Shown: positions 45,490-54,062 of the stretch, one piece after another
How the letters are laid out: the number at the start of each line of letters is the position of its first letter
Numbering within the stretch: position 1 is the stretch's first letter
Source of the DNA: DATLGB01 sp038232275
GTDB lineage: Bacteria; Actinomycetota; Thermoleophilia; Solirubrobacterales; Solirubrobacteraceae
Assembly (NCBI GenBank): GCA_038232275.1
Contig: JBBSIC010000004.1
Location: forward strand, 1-64,000
Length of the DNA stretch: 64,000 bases
Direction: 5' to 3'
The notes under the pieces: generated by a model
Told to the model about the DNA's origin: nothing
Seen by the model: only the letters and a program-made list of their open reading frames with translations
Databases searched by the model: none
Made by a program: the position numbers and the translations under genes

Positions 45490-46224
45490 TCAGTTGCCGA
45501 TAGCGGTCGGACCCTCGGCGCCGCGCCCGCCGGCGGGCTCCCCCTCGGGGTGCCGGCCCGACGCCCACCAGGCTCGGGCGACCGGGCGCCCGCCGAGCTG
45601 CTTGTCGGGCAGCGTCGGCTGGCCGGCGCGCAGCTGGGCGACGATCGTGTCGCAGTCGGAGATGCTCAGGGGGCCGACGTAGACGGCGTTGACGCTGGCC
45701 ATCGGCGCGATGTCGCACGCGCCCAGGCACTCGAAGGACCGGACGTTGAAGTCCGGGTCGTCGCCGACGGCGTCGACCATCGCCTCGAAGACCTTGTCCG
45801 CGCCGCGCAGCGAGCACGAGATGTTGGTGCACACGTAGATCGTGTTCTGCCCCACCGGCCGGTGCTCGAACATGTCATAGAAGCTCGCGACGGCGATCAG
45901 GTACCCCGGGGTCAGCCGCATCACGGCGGCGACCTGCTCGATCGCCGAGGGCGAGAGCCAGCCGTGGTGGTCCTGGGCGGCGCGCAGCGCGGGGATCGCC
46001 GCGGAGCGCCGGTCCGGGTAGCGCGTCATGGAGACCTCGATCAGGCTCGCCAGCTCGGGCGGGACCGGAGTGGTCGCCGGGTCGGGGACGACCGCCGGGT
46101 CCTTGGTCAGGTCGGCCGCCTCGTCCCAGCCCGGGACGCGCGAGCCGTGCTCGAAGCGTCGGACGAGGTGCGCCAGTGCGTCGGTGGTCTCGCGCTTGGC
46201 GCTCGCCATCGGCTTCGCCTTCAT
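45490..46224 (-). CDS. nuoE: NADH-quinone oxidoreductase subunit E
   Basis: A 244-residue thioredoxin-like [2Fe-2S] subunit of the diaphorase module. Cluster Cys pairs appear in YVCTNISCSLRGA and SFECLGACDIAPM. It is longer than most NuoE proteins because of an N-terminal extension of about 50 residues (MKAKPMASAKRETTDALAHL) and a Gly/Pro-rich C-terminal tail. ATG 46224 overlaps the nuoD stop by four bases. Confidence 0.93.
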   Translation of the reverse strand: MKAKPMASAKRETTDALAHLVRRFEHGSRVPGWDEAADLTKDPAVVPDPATTPVPPELASLIEVSMTRYPDRRSAAIPALRAAQDHHGWLSPSAIEQVAAVMRLTPGYLIAVASFYDMFEHRPVGQNTIYVCTNISCSLRGADKVFEAMVDAVGDDPDFNVRSFECLGACDIAPMASVNAVYVGPLSISDCDTIVAQLRAGQPTLPDKQLGGRPVARAWWASGRHPEGEPAGGRGAEGPTAIGN

Positions 46225-47456
46225 CGGTCGATGCCCCCGAGTATCGGGTCGAGCATCGCCAGGGTGGCGATGAAGTCCGCGATGTAGAGGTCCTTGCACA
46301 TGACGCGGATGGCCTGCAGGTTCACGAAGCTCGGGTCGCGCATGTGCACGCGAGCCGGCTTGCTCGTCCCGTCGGATCGCACGAAGCAGCCGAGCTCGCC
46401 GCGCGGCGACTCGATCGGGAAGTAGCACTCGCCGGCCGGCACGCGGAAGCCCTCGGTGACGAGCTTGAAGTGGTGGATCAGCGCCTCCATCGAGGTCGCC
46501 AGCTCGTGGCGCGGCGGCAGCGCGTACTTGCGGTCGTCGGTGATGTACGGGCCCTCGGGCAGGCCGTCGAGCGCCTGCTCGATGATCTTCACCGACTCGC
46601 GCATCTCCTCGAGCCGGCAGCGGTAGCGGTCGTAGTTGTCGCCGACCGAGCCGACGGGGATCTTGAAGTCGAACTTCTCGTAGGAGCAGTACGGAGCGGC
46701 CTTGCGCAGATCCCACGCGTTGCCCGTGGCGCGCAGCAGCGGCCCCGTCACGCCGAGGTCCAGCAGCGTCTGCTCGTCGACCGTCGCGACGTCGGACAAT
46801 CTCTGGATGACGATCTGGTTGTTGTCGAGGATGGCGCCGAACTGGTCGACGCGGCTGGGCATCGTGCGGCAGAACTCGCGCACCTTGGCGTCGAAGCCGC
46901 GCGGGATGTCCTCGAAGACGCCTCCGACCTGGAAGTAGCGCGTGTGCATGCGCTGGCCCGACGACATCTCGAACAGGTCCATGATCTGCTCGCGGTCGCG
47001 GAAGCAGTACCAGAACATCGAGATCGCGCCGAGGTCCAGGCAGCTCGTGCCCAGCCACACGAGGTGGCTCATGATGCGGTTGAGCTCCATGTGGATGACG
47101 CGCAGGTACTGGGCGCGCGGCGGGATGTCGAGGCCGATCAGCGTCTCGACGGCACCGCAGAAGGCGTACGCGTTGAAGTAGTAGGCGAGGTAGTCCATCC
47201 GCTCGATGACGGGGATGGCCTTCCAGTAGGCCTTGTCCTCGGCGGTCTTCTCGATGCCGGTGTGCACGTAGCCGATGATCGGCTTGAGGTCGCGCACGAC
47301 CTCGCCCTCGAGCGTCGTGATCAGGCGCAGCACGCCGTGCGTCGCGGGGTGATGCGGGCCGAAGTTGAGGGTCAGCAGCTCCTCGGAGGCGGCGCTCTGG
47401 TCGATTGAGGAGACGTCGAGGGCACCGGTGCGCGTGGTGGTCTCGATGTCGGTCAT
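46221..47456 (-). CDS. nuoD: NADH-quinone oxidoreductase subunit D
   Basis: A 411-residue subunit forming the quinone-binding pocket with NuoB. It keeps NFGPHHPATHGVLRLI (loop with the catalytic His), YVHTGIEKTAEDKAYW and AYAFCGAVETLIGLDIP, and the C-terminal IESPRGELGCFVRSDG and DPILGGIDR typical of NuoD. It reduces quinone coupled to proton pumping. ATG 47456 is preceded by ggagatg and overlaps the nuoC stop. Confidence 0.95.
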   Translation of the reverse strand: MTDIETTTRTGALDVSSIDQSAASEELLTLNFGPHHPATHGVLRLITTLEGEVVRDLKPIIGYVHTGIEKTAEDKAYWKAIPVIERMDYLAYYFNAYAFCGAVETLIGLDIPPRAQYLRVIHMELNRIMSHLVWLGTSCLDLGAISMFWYCFRDREQIMDLFEMSSGQRMHTRYFQVGGVFEDIPRGFDAKVREFCRTMPSRVDQFGAILDNNQIVIQRLSDVATVDEQTLLDLGVTGPLLRATGNAWDLRKAAPYCSYEKFDFKIPVGSVGDNYDRYRCRLEEMRESVKIIEQALDGLPEGPYITDDRKYALPPRHELATSMEALIHHFKLVTEGFRVPAGECYFPIESPRGELGCFVRSDGTSKPARVHMRDPSFVNLQAIRVMCKDLYIADFIATLAMLDPILGGIDR

Positions 47457-47962
47457 CTCCACCACCCCGGGCTCTTGGTCTCGTTGTGCGTGAACAGGAC
47501 GGGCTCCCCGCCGACCGGGAAGTCCCGCCGCTGCGGGTGGCCCTCGTAGTCGTCGGGCATGAGGATGCGGCGCAGGTCGGGATGGCCGTCGAAGACGACG
47601 CCGAAGAGGTCGAAGATCTCGCGCTCCTGGTGGTTGGCGGTCGGCCACTCGTTGGTCACCGAGGGCAGGTGCGGATCCTCGGTGTGCACGCGCGCCTTGA
47701 CCGTGATGCGGTCGACCGCGCGCATGTCCAGCAGCTCGTAGTGCACGCCCAGGCGCGGCTCGTCCGGGAAGTAGTCGACGCCGTGCACGCTGGCGAGGAA
47801 GCCGAAGCCCTTCGCGCGCAGGTGCTCGAGCGCGGCCGGCACGAACGCGGGCGCGACGAGCAGCGCCGCCTTCTCGCGATAAAAGTCCGTGTCCAGGACG
47901 CCGTCGGCGTCCCGATCGCGCAGGTCGTTCGCGATCAGCTCTAGGCCGGTGGCGTCAGGCAC
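47453..47962 (-). CDS. nuoC: NADH-quinone oxidoreductase subunit C
   Basis: A 169-residue peripheral-arm subunit. The signature ANHQEREIFDLFGVVFDGHPD followed by LRRILMPDDYEGHPQRRDFP is the conserved NuoC block. It is a separate protein rather than the fused NuoCD found in enterobacteria. A GTG at 47962 overlaps the nuoB end by eight bases. It connects NuoD and NuoB with the hydrophilic arm. Confidence 0.94.
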   Translation of the reverse strand: MPDATGLELIANDLRDRDADGVLDTDFYREKAALLVAPAFVPAALEHLRAKGFGFLASVHGVDYFPDEPRLGVHYELLDMRAVDRITVKARVHTEDPHLPSVTNEWPTANHQEREIFDLFGVVFDGHPDLRRILMPDDYEGHPQRRDFPVGGEPVLFTHNETKSPGWWR

Positions 47963-48647
47963 CGGGGTCGTCCGGGCCAGTGGAGGCGGAGCCGGTGCCG
48001 GCGGAGCCGGCCAGATTGATCGCGGGGGAGTGGACGGCGGCGTCGGGCAGCAGCTCCTCGGTCCCCTCGCCGCCGTAGCGGGCGCGCCAGCCCTGGTCGG
48101 GGTCGGCCTGGATCTGCTTGCGCAGCTTGAGGATCCCGTGCATCAGGGCCTCGGGCCGCGGCGGGCAGCCGGGGACGTGGACGGCGACGGGCATGAACTT
48201 GTCCGCGGGCACGAGCGCGTAGTTGTTGAAGACGCCCATGCTCGACGAGCAGGCGCCCATCGCGATCGCCCACTTCGGCTCGAGCATCTGGTCGTAGATG
48301 CGGCGGATGACCGGCGCCATCTTGATCGAGACCCGGCCGCTGAGGATGAGCAGGTCCGCCTGGCGCGGCGACGCGCGGAAGGCTTCGAAGCCGAAGCGCG
48401 CGGCGTCGAGCCGGGCGGCCACCATCGACATCATCTCGATCGCGCAGCAGGCGAGGCCGAACGTCGCCGGGAACAGCGAGTTCGAGCGGGCCCAGTTGAC
48501 GGCGCGGTCCAGCGTCGTGGTCATGACCGACTCCGCGACGATCTTCTCGAACTCAGGCCCCTCGAGGTCCCCGCGCAGCATGTCGCGGGCGCGCAACTGG
48601 CGCGCGCGGAAGTCGTCCTGCAGCGGCTCGCGACGGACTATCTCCAA
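47955..48647 (-). CDS. nuoB: NADH-quinone oxidoreductase subunit B
   Basis: A 230-residue subunit that holds the terminal [4Fe-4S] cluster N2 next to the quinone site. The adjacent Cys pair is in FGLACCAIEMMSM, the other Cys ligands in GACSSSMGVFNNYALV and VPGCPPRPEAL. The start is not obvious; TTG 48647 overlaps the end of nuoA and keeps the conserved N-terminal helix. A Gly/Ser/Pro-rich C-terminal tail of about 30 residues is not typical. Confidence 0.92.
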   Translation of the reverse strand: MEIVRREPLQDDFRARQLRARDMLRGDLEGPEFEKIVAESVMTTTLDRAVNWARSNSLFPATFGLACCAIEMMSMVAARLDAARFGFEAFRASPRQADLLILSGRVSIKMAPVIRRIYDQMLEPKWAIAMGACSSSMGVFNNYALVPADKFMPVAVHVPGCPPRPEALMHGILKLRKQIQADPDQGWRARYGGEGTEELLPDAAVHSPAINLAGSAGTGSASTGPDDPGA

Positions 48648-49012
48648 TTGAGGGCTCCTCGGCGCCAGACGTAGATGAAGGCCACGAAGAGCAGCACGAC
48701 GAACACGAGCGTCTCCACGAGGGCGAAGGTCCCGAAGCTGCGCAGCTGGATCGCGACGGGGTACAGGAACAGCACCTCGATGTCGAACAGGATGAACAGC
48801 ATCGCCACGAGGTAGAAGCTGATGCCGAACTTGAACGAGCGCTGGACCTCCGACGGCAGGCCGCACTCGTACGGGTCGGACTTGGCGCTCAGCGGCCGGC
48901 GCGGGCCGAGGAACGTGTTGAGCACCGCGAAGGCCACGCCGACGGCTCCACCCAGGACGAGGAAGACGATCGCGGGTAGGTAGGAGCGGATCACTAGGTC
49001 GATTTGTAGCAC
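48638..49012 (-). CDS. nuoA: NADH-quinone oxidoreductase subunit A
   Basis: A subunit of about 124 residues with three membrane helices, first gene of the nuoA-I block. The segment KSDPYECGLPSEVQRSFKFG and FYLVAMLFILFDIEVLFLYP are NuoA hallmarks. GTG 49012 and GTG 48994 are both possible starts; the former has an AAGAAG at a workable distance. The promoter for the block should lie between here and the divergent gene at 49026, which is a tight space. Confidence 0.9.
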   Translation of the reverse strand: MLQIDLVIRSYLPAIVFLVLGGAVGVAFAVLNTFLGPRRPLSAKSDPYECGLPSEVQRSFKFGISFYLVAMLFILFDIEVLFLYPVAIQLRSFGTFALVETLVFVVLLFVAFIYVWRRGALNWR

Positions 49013-49025
49013 CGCGGATAGCTTC

Positions 49026-49511
49026 TTGTGCGTCCGTGTCACAAATGACCCAACGCGCAAGTTGCCCACCGTCCACGCCATAGTCGGCTCGCTCGTCCTG
49101 TTGACGAGCCTCGGAGCCGGTGGCTGGGGTGCCTGGTCGTGGTGGCGTGCCGTACCACAGCCTAGGTTCTGGACGCTGCTGCGGATCTCCCAGGCCGCGC
49201 TCGTCGTCCAGGTGCTGCTCGGCGCCGCGCTGCTGGCGCTCGGCCACAAGCCGGCCAGCCTGCACATCCTCTACGGGGTGCTCCCGATCGCCGTCTCCTT
49301 CGTGGCCGAGCAGCTGCGGCTCGTCGCGGCCGACCAGGTGCTCGTGCGCCACGACCTCGAGGCGGCGCGCGACATGGAGCGGCTCCCCGAGCCCGTCCAG
49401 CGCGAGATCGTGCTCGAGATCGTCCGGCGGGAGACCGGCGTCATGGCCGCCTCGGCCCTCGTCGTGTTCTTCCTGGCGCTGCGGGCTGCCGGGGTGGAGG
49501 GGTTTCTCTAG
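49026..49511 (+). CDS. Four-helix membrane protein of unknown function
   Basis: A membrane protein of about 161 residues with four hydrophobic helices: VHAIVGSLVLLTSLGAGG, WTLLRISQAALVVQVLLGAA, YGVLPIAVSFVAEQ and MAASALVVFFLALRAA. The second helix has the QxxLVVQVLLGAALLALG pattern. No family was recognised. TTG 49026 is used as start with low certainty; the alternative is that translation begins further downstream. Its end overlaps the convergent cupredoxin gene by four bases. It is divergent from nuoA. Confidence 0.6.
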   Translation: MCVRVTNDPTRKLPTVHAIVGSLVLLTSLGAGGWGAWSWWRAVPQPRFWTLLRISQAALVVQVLLGAALLALGHKPASLHILYGVLPIAVSFVAEQLRLVAADQVLVRHDLEAARDMERLPEPVQREIVLEIVRRETGVMAASALVVFFLALRAAGVEGFL

Positions 49512-49870
49512 TGCACTACGACCGTGCCGTACTCCCCGAGCGTCTCGTGGCGGCCGAGGCTGCAGTACATCGTGTAGCTGCCGCGCTTGAGGCGCATGGT
49601 CACGGACCCGGTCTTCCCGGGCCGCAGGGTCGCGATCCCGCCGCGGTTGTGACCGCGGCCGCGGAGCTTGAAGTTGTGCGGCTCGCGCCCGGCGTTTGTG
49701 ACGACGAAGGTCACGAGGCCGTGGCGGACCGCGACGTTCTGCGGGGACAGCCGGAAGTCCCGCGTGGTGATCGAGACGTTGAGGCTCGGGCGCCGCGTGG
49801 TCTCGGAGCTGTTGCAGCCGGCGGCGGTCAGGGCCGCCAGGGAGGTCAGGACGAGGAGGAGTCGGCGCAT
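49508..49870 (-). CDS. Cupredoxin-domain lipoprotein
   Basis: A 120-residue lipoprotein with lipobox LTAAGC (Cys19), so it is anchored to the outer face of the membrane. The plastocyanin-like fold is seen in VRHGLVTFVVTNAGREPHNF (first His ligand) and the copper loop MYCSLGRHETLGEYGTVVV (Cys and His ligands). Where a Met axial ligand is expected there is Glu or Tyr (GEYG). It may transfer electrons or bind copper near the respiratory chain. A decayed relative with the Met is at 1387-1521. Confidence 0.8.
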   Translation of the reverse strand: MRRLLLVLTSLAALTAAGCNSSETTRRPSLNVSITTRDFRLSPQNVAVRHGLVTFVVTNAGREPHNFKLRGRGHNRGGIATLRPGKTGSVTMRLKRGSYTMYCSLGRHETLGEYGTVVVH

Positions 49871-49906
49871 GCCAGCGGCCCATTGTTCCGTATGCTCTCC
49901 GCCGTC

Positions 49907-50353
49907 ATGAGGCACCGCCTGCTCCTGTCGCTGATCCTGGTGCCCGCCGCCGTCGCGGCGTCGGGCTGCGGGGGCACGAAGCTCGCGGTCGCCAAGAGGG
50001 ATCCGCTCTATGAGGGCGCGAAGATCTTCAACCAGCGCTGCGGCGGCTGTCACACCTACGACGTGGCATCCACAGAGGGCTCCTCGCTGAAGGTCAACAG
50101 CCGCGAGTACAAGGACGGGCCGAACTTCAACGTGCGCAAGGAGCAGTACCCCGACGTGCTCTACGCGATCGAGAACGGCGGCTTCTCGTCGGGGCCGATG
50201 CCGCAGAACGTCGTCGTGGGCGAGCAGGCCAAGGTCGTTGCCTGCTTCGTGGCCACCTTCTCGGGCAAGGACTCACAGCAGACGCCCAGCCCGGGCGGGG
50301 CCACGTCGACGCCCAAGTCCGGCGACTGCCGGTCCCAGGTCGCGCAGAAGTAG
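49907..50353 (+). CDS. c-type cytochrome lipoprotein
   Basis: A 148-residue protein with lipobox AASGC at Cys21, so it is membrane-anchored on the outer side. The haem-binding motif is RCGGCHTYD and the axial Met is in SSGPMPQNVVV. The last 30 residues are a Ser/Pro/Gly-rich tail. It would carry one haem c and relay electrons. ATG 49907 was chosen because it precedes a proper signal peptide; ATG 49892 is also possible. It is divergent from the cupredoxin gene by 36 bases, and the two could form an exchange pair. Confidence 0.82.
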   Translation: MRHRLLLSLILVPAAVAASGCGGTKLAVAKRDPLYEGAKIFNQRCGGCHTYDVASTEGSSLKVNSREYKDGPNFNVRKEQYPDVLYAIENGGFSSGPMPQNVVVGEQAKVVACFVATFSGKDSQQTPSPGGATSTPKSGDCRSQVAQK

Positions 50354-50365
50354 CCTCAGCGTCAG

Positions 50366-51610
50366 ATGCTGGACGTGAAGGCGATCCGTCGCGATCCCGA
50401 GCCCGTGCTCGCGGCCCTCGCCCGCCGCGGCGACGGCTCGGACGAGCGCCTGCGCGACGTGCTCGGCCTCGACCGCCGGCGCCGCGAGCTGCTGCCCGAG
50501 ACCGAGGCGCTGCGCGCGCAGCAGAACGAGGCCGGCGGCGCCATCGCCGCGGCCAAGCTGGCCGGCGGGGACGCCGCGGAGGCGATCGCCGGGCTGCAGG
50601 AGGTCAAGCGCCGCCGCGACGCGCTCGAGCTCCAGCTGGCCGCGATCGCGGCCGAGTACACCACCGCGCTGGCCTCGCTGCCCAACCCGCCGGACCCGAC
50701 GGCGGCCGACGAGGATACGGTCCTGCGCAGCGTCGGCGACGCCACGAAGGCCGGCCGCGACCACCTCGAGCTCGCCGGCACCATGATCGACATGGAGGCC
50801 GGCGCGCAGATGTCCGGCGCCCGCTTCGCCGTGATCAGGGGCGACCTCGTACTGCTCGAGCTAGCGCTCGTGCGCTGGGCGCTCGAGTTGCTCGGCGGCC
50901 ACGGCTTCGAGCCGGTGATCCCGCCGGCGCTGGTCCGCGAGCCGGCCCTCTTCGGCACCGGATACCTGCCAGACACCGAGCAGCAGATCTACCGCCTCGC
51001 CGACGACCCGCTCTTTCTGGCCGGGACGAGCGAGGTCGCGCTCGCGTCGCTGCACGCCGGGCAGATCCTGGACGCCGACGCGCTCCCGCTGCGCTACGCC
51101 GGCTTCTCGCCGTGCTTCCGCCGCGAGGCGGGCGCGGCCGGCCGCGACACGCGCGGCCTCTTCCGCGTCCACCAGTTCGACAAGGTCGAGATGTTCAGCT
51201 TCGTCGCGCCCGAGGCGGCGCTCGACGAGCACGCGCGCCTGCTCGCCATCGAGGAGGAGATCATGCAGGCCCTGCGGATCCCCTACCGCGTGGTCAACAT
51301 CGCGGTCTCAGACCTCGGCGCCTCGGCCGCCAAGAAGTACGACCTCGAGGCGTGGCTGCCCGGCCAGGGCCGCTACCGAGAGCTCACCTCGACCTCGGAC
51401 ACCACGGACTTCCAGGCGCGCCGCCTGGACATCCGCGAGCGCACGGCGTCCGGCGTCCGCCACGTCCATACGCTCAACGGCACGGCGGTCGCGGTCGGGC
51501 GGACGATCATCGCGCTGCTCGAGAACGGCCAGGGCGACGACGGATCCGTCGTGGTCCCCGAGGTGCTGCAGGCATGGGGCGCTCCCGCGCGGGTACAGGC
51601 GCGGCCATGA
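50366..51610 (+). CDS. serS: Seryl-tRNA synthetase
   Basis: A 414-residue class II aminoacyl-tRNA synthetase. The N-terminal coiled coil (residues about 30-105, RRRRELLPETEALRAQQNEA) precedes motif 1, and motif 2 and 3 regions are GFSPCFRREAGAAGRDTRG and the C-terminal NGTAVAVGRTIIALLENGQ. The coiled-coil arm contacts the long variable arm of tRNA-Ser. It starts 12 bases after the cytochrome gene, and its stop overlaps the start of the next small gene. Confidence 0.95.
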   Translation: MLDVKAIRRDPEPVLAALARRGDGSDERLRDVLGLDRRRRELLPETEALRAQQNEAGGAIAAAKLAGGDAAEAIAGLQEVKRRRDALELQLAAIAAEYTTALASLPNPPDPTAADEDTVLRSVGDATKAGRDHLELAGTMIDMEAGAQMSGARFAVIRGDLVLLELALVRWALELLGGHGFEPVIPPALVREPALFGTGYLPDTEQQIYRLADDPLFLAGTSEVALASLHAGQILDADALPLRYAGFSPCFRREAGAAGRDTRGLFRVHQFDKVEMFSFVAPEAALDEHARLLAIEEEIMQALRIPYRVVNIAVSDLGASAAKKYDLEAWLPGQGRYRELTSTSDTTDFQARRLDIRERTASGVRHVHTLNGTAVAVGRTIIALLENGQGDDGSVVVPEVLQAWGAPARVQARP

Positions 51611-51789
51611 GCGCCGAGGATCCCCCTGAGATCACCTGGGACGAGGACATCGGAGACACGCCGCCCGAGCGCGAGGGCGGGGAGGGGACCGAGGTCGCCG
51701 ACCAGCCGCTCGGCGCGCCGCCCGACCTGGATCCCGAGGACGCCCCGCTGCCGGGCCTCCCGGAGGCCGAGCCGCCCAACAGCGGCTGA
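51607..51789 (+). CDS. Small acidic hypothetical protein
   Basis: A 60-residue Glu/Asp/Pro-rich protein (MSAEDPPEITWDEDIGDTPP) with no hydrophobic segment. Its ATG overlaps the serS stop by four bases (ATGA), so it is translationally coupled to serS. The low-complexity composition suggests disorder. No family was recognised. Confidence 0.5.
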   Translation: MSAEDPPEITWDEDIGDTPPEREGGEGTEVADQPLGAPPDLDPEDAPLPGLPEAEPPNSG

Positions 51790-51869
51790 CCGCGAACGGT
51801 GAGCCGCCAACAGCGGCTGACCGCGAGCGGACCCTGTCACGGGCGGTCAGGCCGTCTCGTCTTGAGGGC

Positions 51870-53078
51870 ATGATCGCCAATACCACCATCGTCATCGGCG
51901 GCGGCCCGGCCGGGCTGCTCGCCGCCGCCCGCCTAGCCGGGGCGGGTGTCGCCGTCACCCTGCTGGAGGCCAAGGCCGGCTTCGGCGGCCGTGCCGCGTC
52001 CGAGCACCGCGACGGCTTCGACCTCAACCAGGGCCCGCATGCCCTCTACGCCGGCGGCGCCGGGATGCGCGAGCTGCGCGCGCTCGGCGTCGACCCGCCG
52101 CGCTGGAACCCCACCGCGCTGCGCACCTCCGTGCTGCTGCGCGGCGGCCGGGCGCGCCGCGTCGCCGCCGGCCCGCACGCCCTCGCCCAGGTCGGCCGCT
52201 GGACGGCCCGGATCATGCGCGGAGCCGACGGCCTCCAGACCATGAGCACCGCGGAGTGGATCGCCGGCGAGCTGAGCGACCCCGCCGCCCGCGAGGCCGC
52301 CGGCGCGCTCGTCCGGCTCACCACCTTCGTCGCCGACCACGAGCGCCTGAGCGCGGACGTCGCCGCGGCGCAGATCCGGCTCGCGCTGTACCCCGGCGTG
52401 CGCTACGTGCGCGGCGGCTGGCAGTCGCTGGTCGACGCGCTCGCCGTCCAGGCGCGGCGGCGCGGCGCGACCATGCAGACCCGCACGGCGGTCCGCGCCC
52501 TCGAACCGCGCGGGATCGGGTGGACGATCATCACCGACGACGGCGAGCACGAGGCCGACGCCGTGATCGTGGCGGCCGGCCGGCCCGAGGCCGTCAACCG
52601 GCTGATCGGCGACCGGGTGGCGATCCCGGGCCCGCCCGCCGAGGTCAGCGCGCTCGACCTCGGTCTGCGCCGGCTGCCCAAGCCCAGCCGGCGCTTCGGC
52701 CTCGGCATCGACGAGCCGACCTACAGCTCCGTGCACACGCCGCGCCGCGACCCGGCGGGCGACCTGCTCAGCCTCGCCTCCTACGGGGCGATGCCGGAGG
52801 CCGGGCTCGAGGCCGTCGCGGACACGGTCCAGCCGGGCTGGCGCGACGAGCTGCTCGTGCGCCGCCACCTGGCGCGGATGGTGGCGGTCTCGGCGATCGC
52901 CACGCCGGCGACGGGCGGGCTCGCGGGGCGGCCGGGCGTCGCGGTCCCCGACGCGCCCGGGCTGTTCGTGGCGGGGGACTGGATCGGCGCGGAGGGCTGG
53001 CTGTCCGACGCCGCCCTGGCCAGCGGCGCCGAGGCGGCGCGGGCGCTCGTGCGCGCGCCGCGGGCGGTGCCCGCGTGA
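51870..53078 (+). CDS. FAD-dependent amine oxidase/desaturase-like oxidoreductase
   Basis: A 402-residue flavoprotein. The N-terminal FAD fold is TTIVIGGGPAGLLAAARLAG followed by LLEAKAGFGGRAAS and FDLNQGPHALY. This is the layout of NAD(P)-binding Rossmann amine oxidases, phytoene desaturases and protoporphyrinogen oxidases. The C-terminal FAD contact is GLFVAGDWIGAEGWLSDAAL. The substrate is unknown. Its stop overlaps the start of the SigJ-like gene (GTGA), implying coupled expression. Confidence 0.85.
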   Translation: MIANTTIVIGGGPAGLLAAARLAGAGVAVTLLEAKAGFGGRAASEHRDGFDLNQGPHALYAGGAGMRELRALGVDPPRWNPTALRTSVLLRGGRARRVAAGPHALAQVGRWTARIMRGADGLQTMSTAEWIAGELSDPAAREAAGALVRLTTFVADHERLSADVAAAQIRLALYPGVRYVRGGWQSLVDALAVQARRRGATMQTRTAVRALEPRGIGWTIITDDGEHEADAVIVAAGRPEAVNRLIGDRVAIPGPPAEVSALDLGLRRLPKPSRRFGLGIDEPTYSSVHTPRRDPAGDLLSLASYGAMPEAGLEAVADTVQPGWRDELLVRRHLARMVAVSAIATPATGGLAGRPGVAVPDAPGLFVAGDWIGAEGWLSDAALASGAEAARALVRAPRAVPA

Positions 53079-53935
53079 GGCCCGTCGACGACGTCTTCAC
53101 CGCCTGCCGCCCGCGGCTGCTCGGCGTCGCCTACGCGATGCTCGGGGCGGTCGACGAGGCCGAGGACGTCGTGCAGGAGGCGTGGCTGCGCTGGCGCGAC
53201 GCCGACACTGACGCCGTCCGCAACGCCGAGGCGTTCCTGGTCACCGTCACGACGCGGCTGGCGATCGACCGCCTGCGCTCGGCGCGCGCCCGGCGCGAGA
53301 CCTACGTCGGCCCGTGGCTGCCCGAGCCGCTGCTCGCCGCCCCCGACGACCCCGCGCAGGCGGTCGTCGAGGCTGAGCAGCTGAGCCTGGCGCTGCTGGT
53401 CGCCATGGAGCGGCTCAATCCCGTCGAACGTGCGGTGCTGGTCCTGCGCGACGTGTTCGACCTCGAGTACTCGGAGATCGCGGACGCGCTCGCAAAGACC
53501 CCGGCCAACTGCCGCCAGATTGCCCGGCGCGCGCGCGAGCGCGTCGGCGAGCCCGTCCGGCGCTTCCCCGTGGCGCCCGAGGAGGAGGAGCGCGTGGTGG
53601 CGGCGTTCCTCGCGGCCGCCACGGCCGGCGACGTCGAGGGCCTGACCGCCGTGCTCGCCGCCGACGCGATCCTCTACTCCGACGGCGGAGGCGTCGTCCC
53701 CTCCGCGCGCAAGCCGATCTACGGCGCGTCCAAGGCCGCCCGCTTCTTGATCGGCGTGCAGCGCAAGATCGACTTCGAGGCGGTCGTCTCGCTCGTGCGC
53801 GTCAACGGCGATCCGGGCGTGCGCGTCGACGGCCCGGACGGCCTCGTCTCCGTGCTGGCGCTCGAGATCGCCGACGGCGTGGTCGCCAACGTCCGGATCG
53901 TCAACAACCCGCACAAGCTCGCCCACCTGAGCTAG
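53075..53935 (+). CDS. SigJ-like ECF sigma factor with SnoaL-like C-terminal domain
   Basis: A 286-residue sigma factor of the ECF41/SigJ type. Sigma region 2 is VDEAEDVVQEAWLRWRD and region 4 is LNPVERAVLVLRDVFDLEYS followed by EIADALAKTPANCRQIARRA. Residues after about 180 form a SnoaL/NTF2-like domain that in this class controls activity in place of an anti-sigma factor. A GTG at 53075 overlaps the oxidoreductase stop. In related bacteria such sigma factors often sit next to an oxidoreductase or carboxymuconolactone gene and control it. Confidence 0.9.
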   Translation: MRPVDDVFTACRPRLLGVAYAMLGAVDEAEDVVQEAWLRWRDADTDAVRNAEAFLVTVTTRLAIDRLRSARARRETYVGPWLPEPLLAAPDDPAQAVVEAEQLSLALLVAMERLNPVERAVLVLRDVFDLEYSEIADALAKTPANCRQIARRARERVGEPVRRFPVAPEEEERVVAAFLAAATAGDVEGLTAVLAADAILYSDGGGVVPSARKPIYGASKAARFLIGVQRKIDFEAVVSLVRVNGDPGVRVDGPDGLVSVLALEIADGVVANVRIVNNPHKLAHLS

Positions 53936-54062
53936 CCCCGCCGGGCCGTGTGGAGGTTGTGGCTTCATCGCCACCGCCGGCCCGGCCCCCCCGGCATTCG
54001 TGGATCGGGCATCTATTTGATGCCGAATCTGCGACTCCCGCCCGGTCGCTGCCACCATGCCC

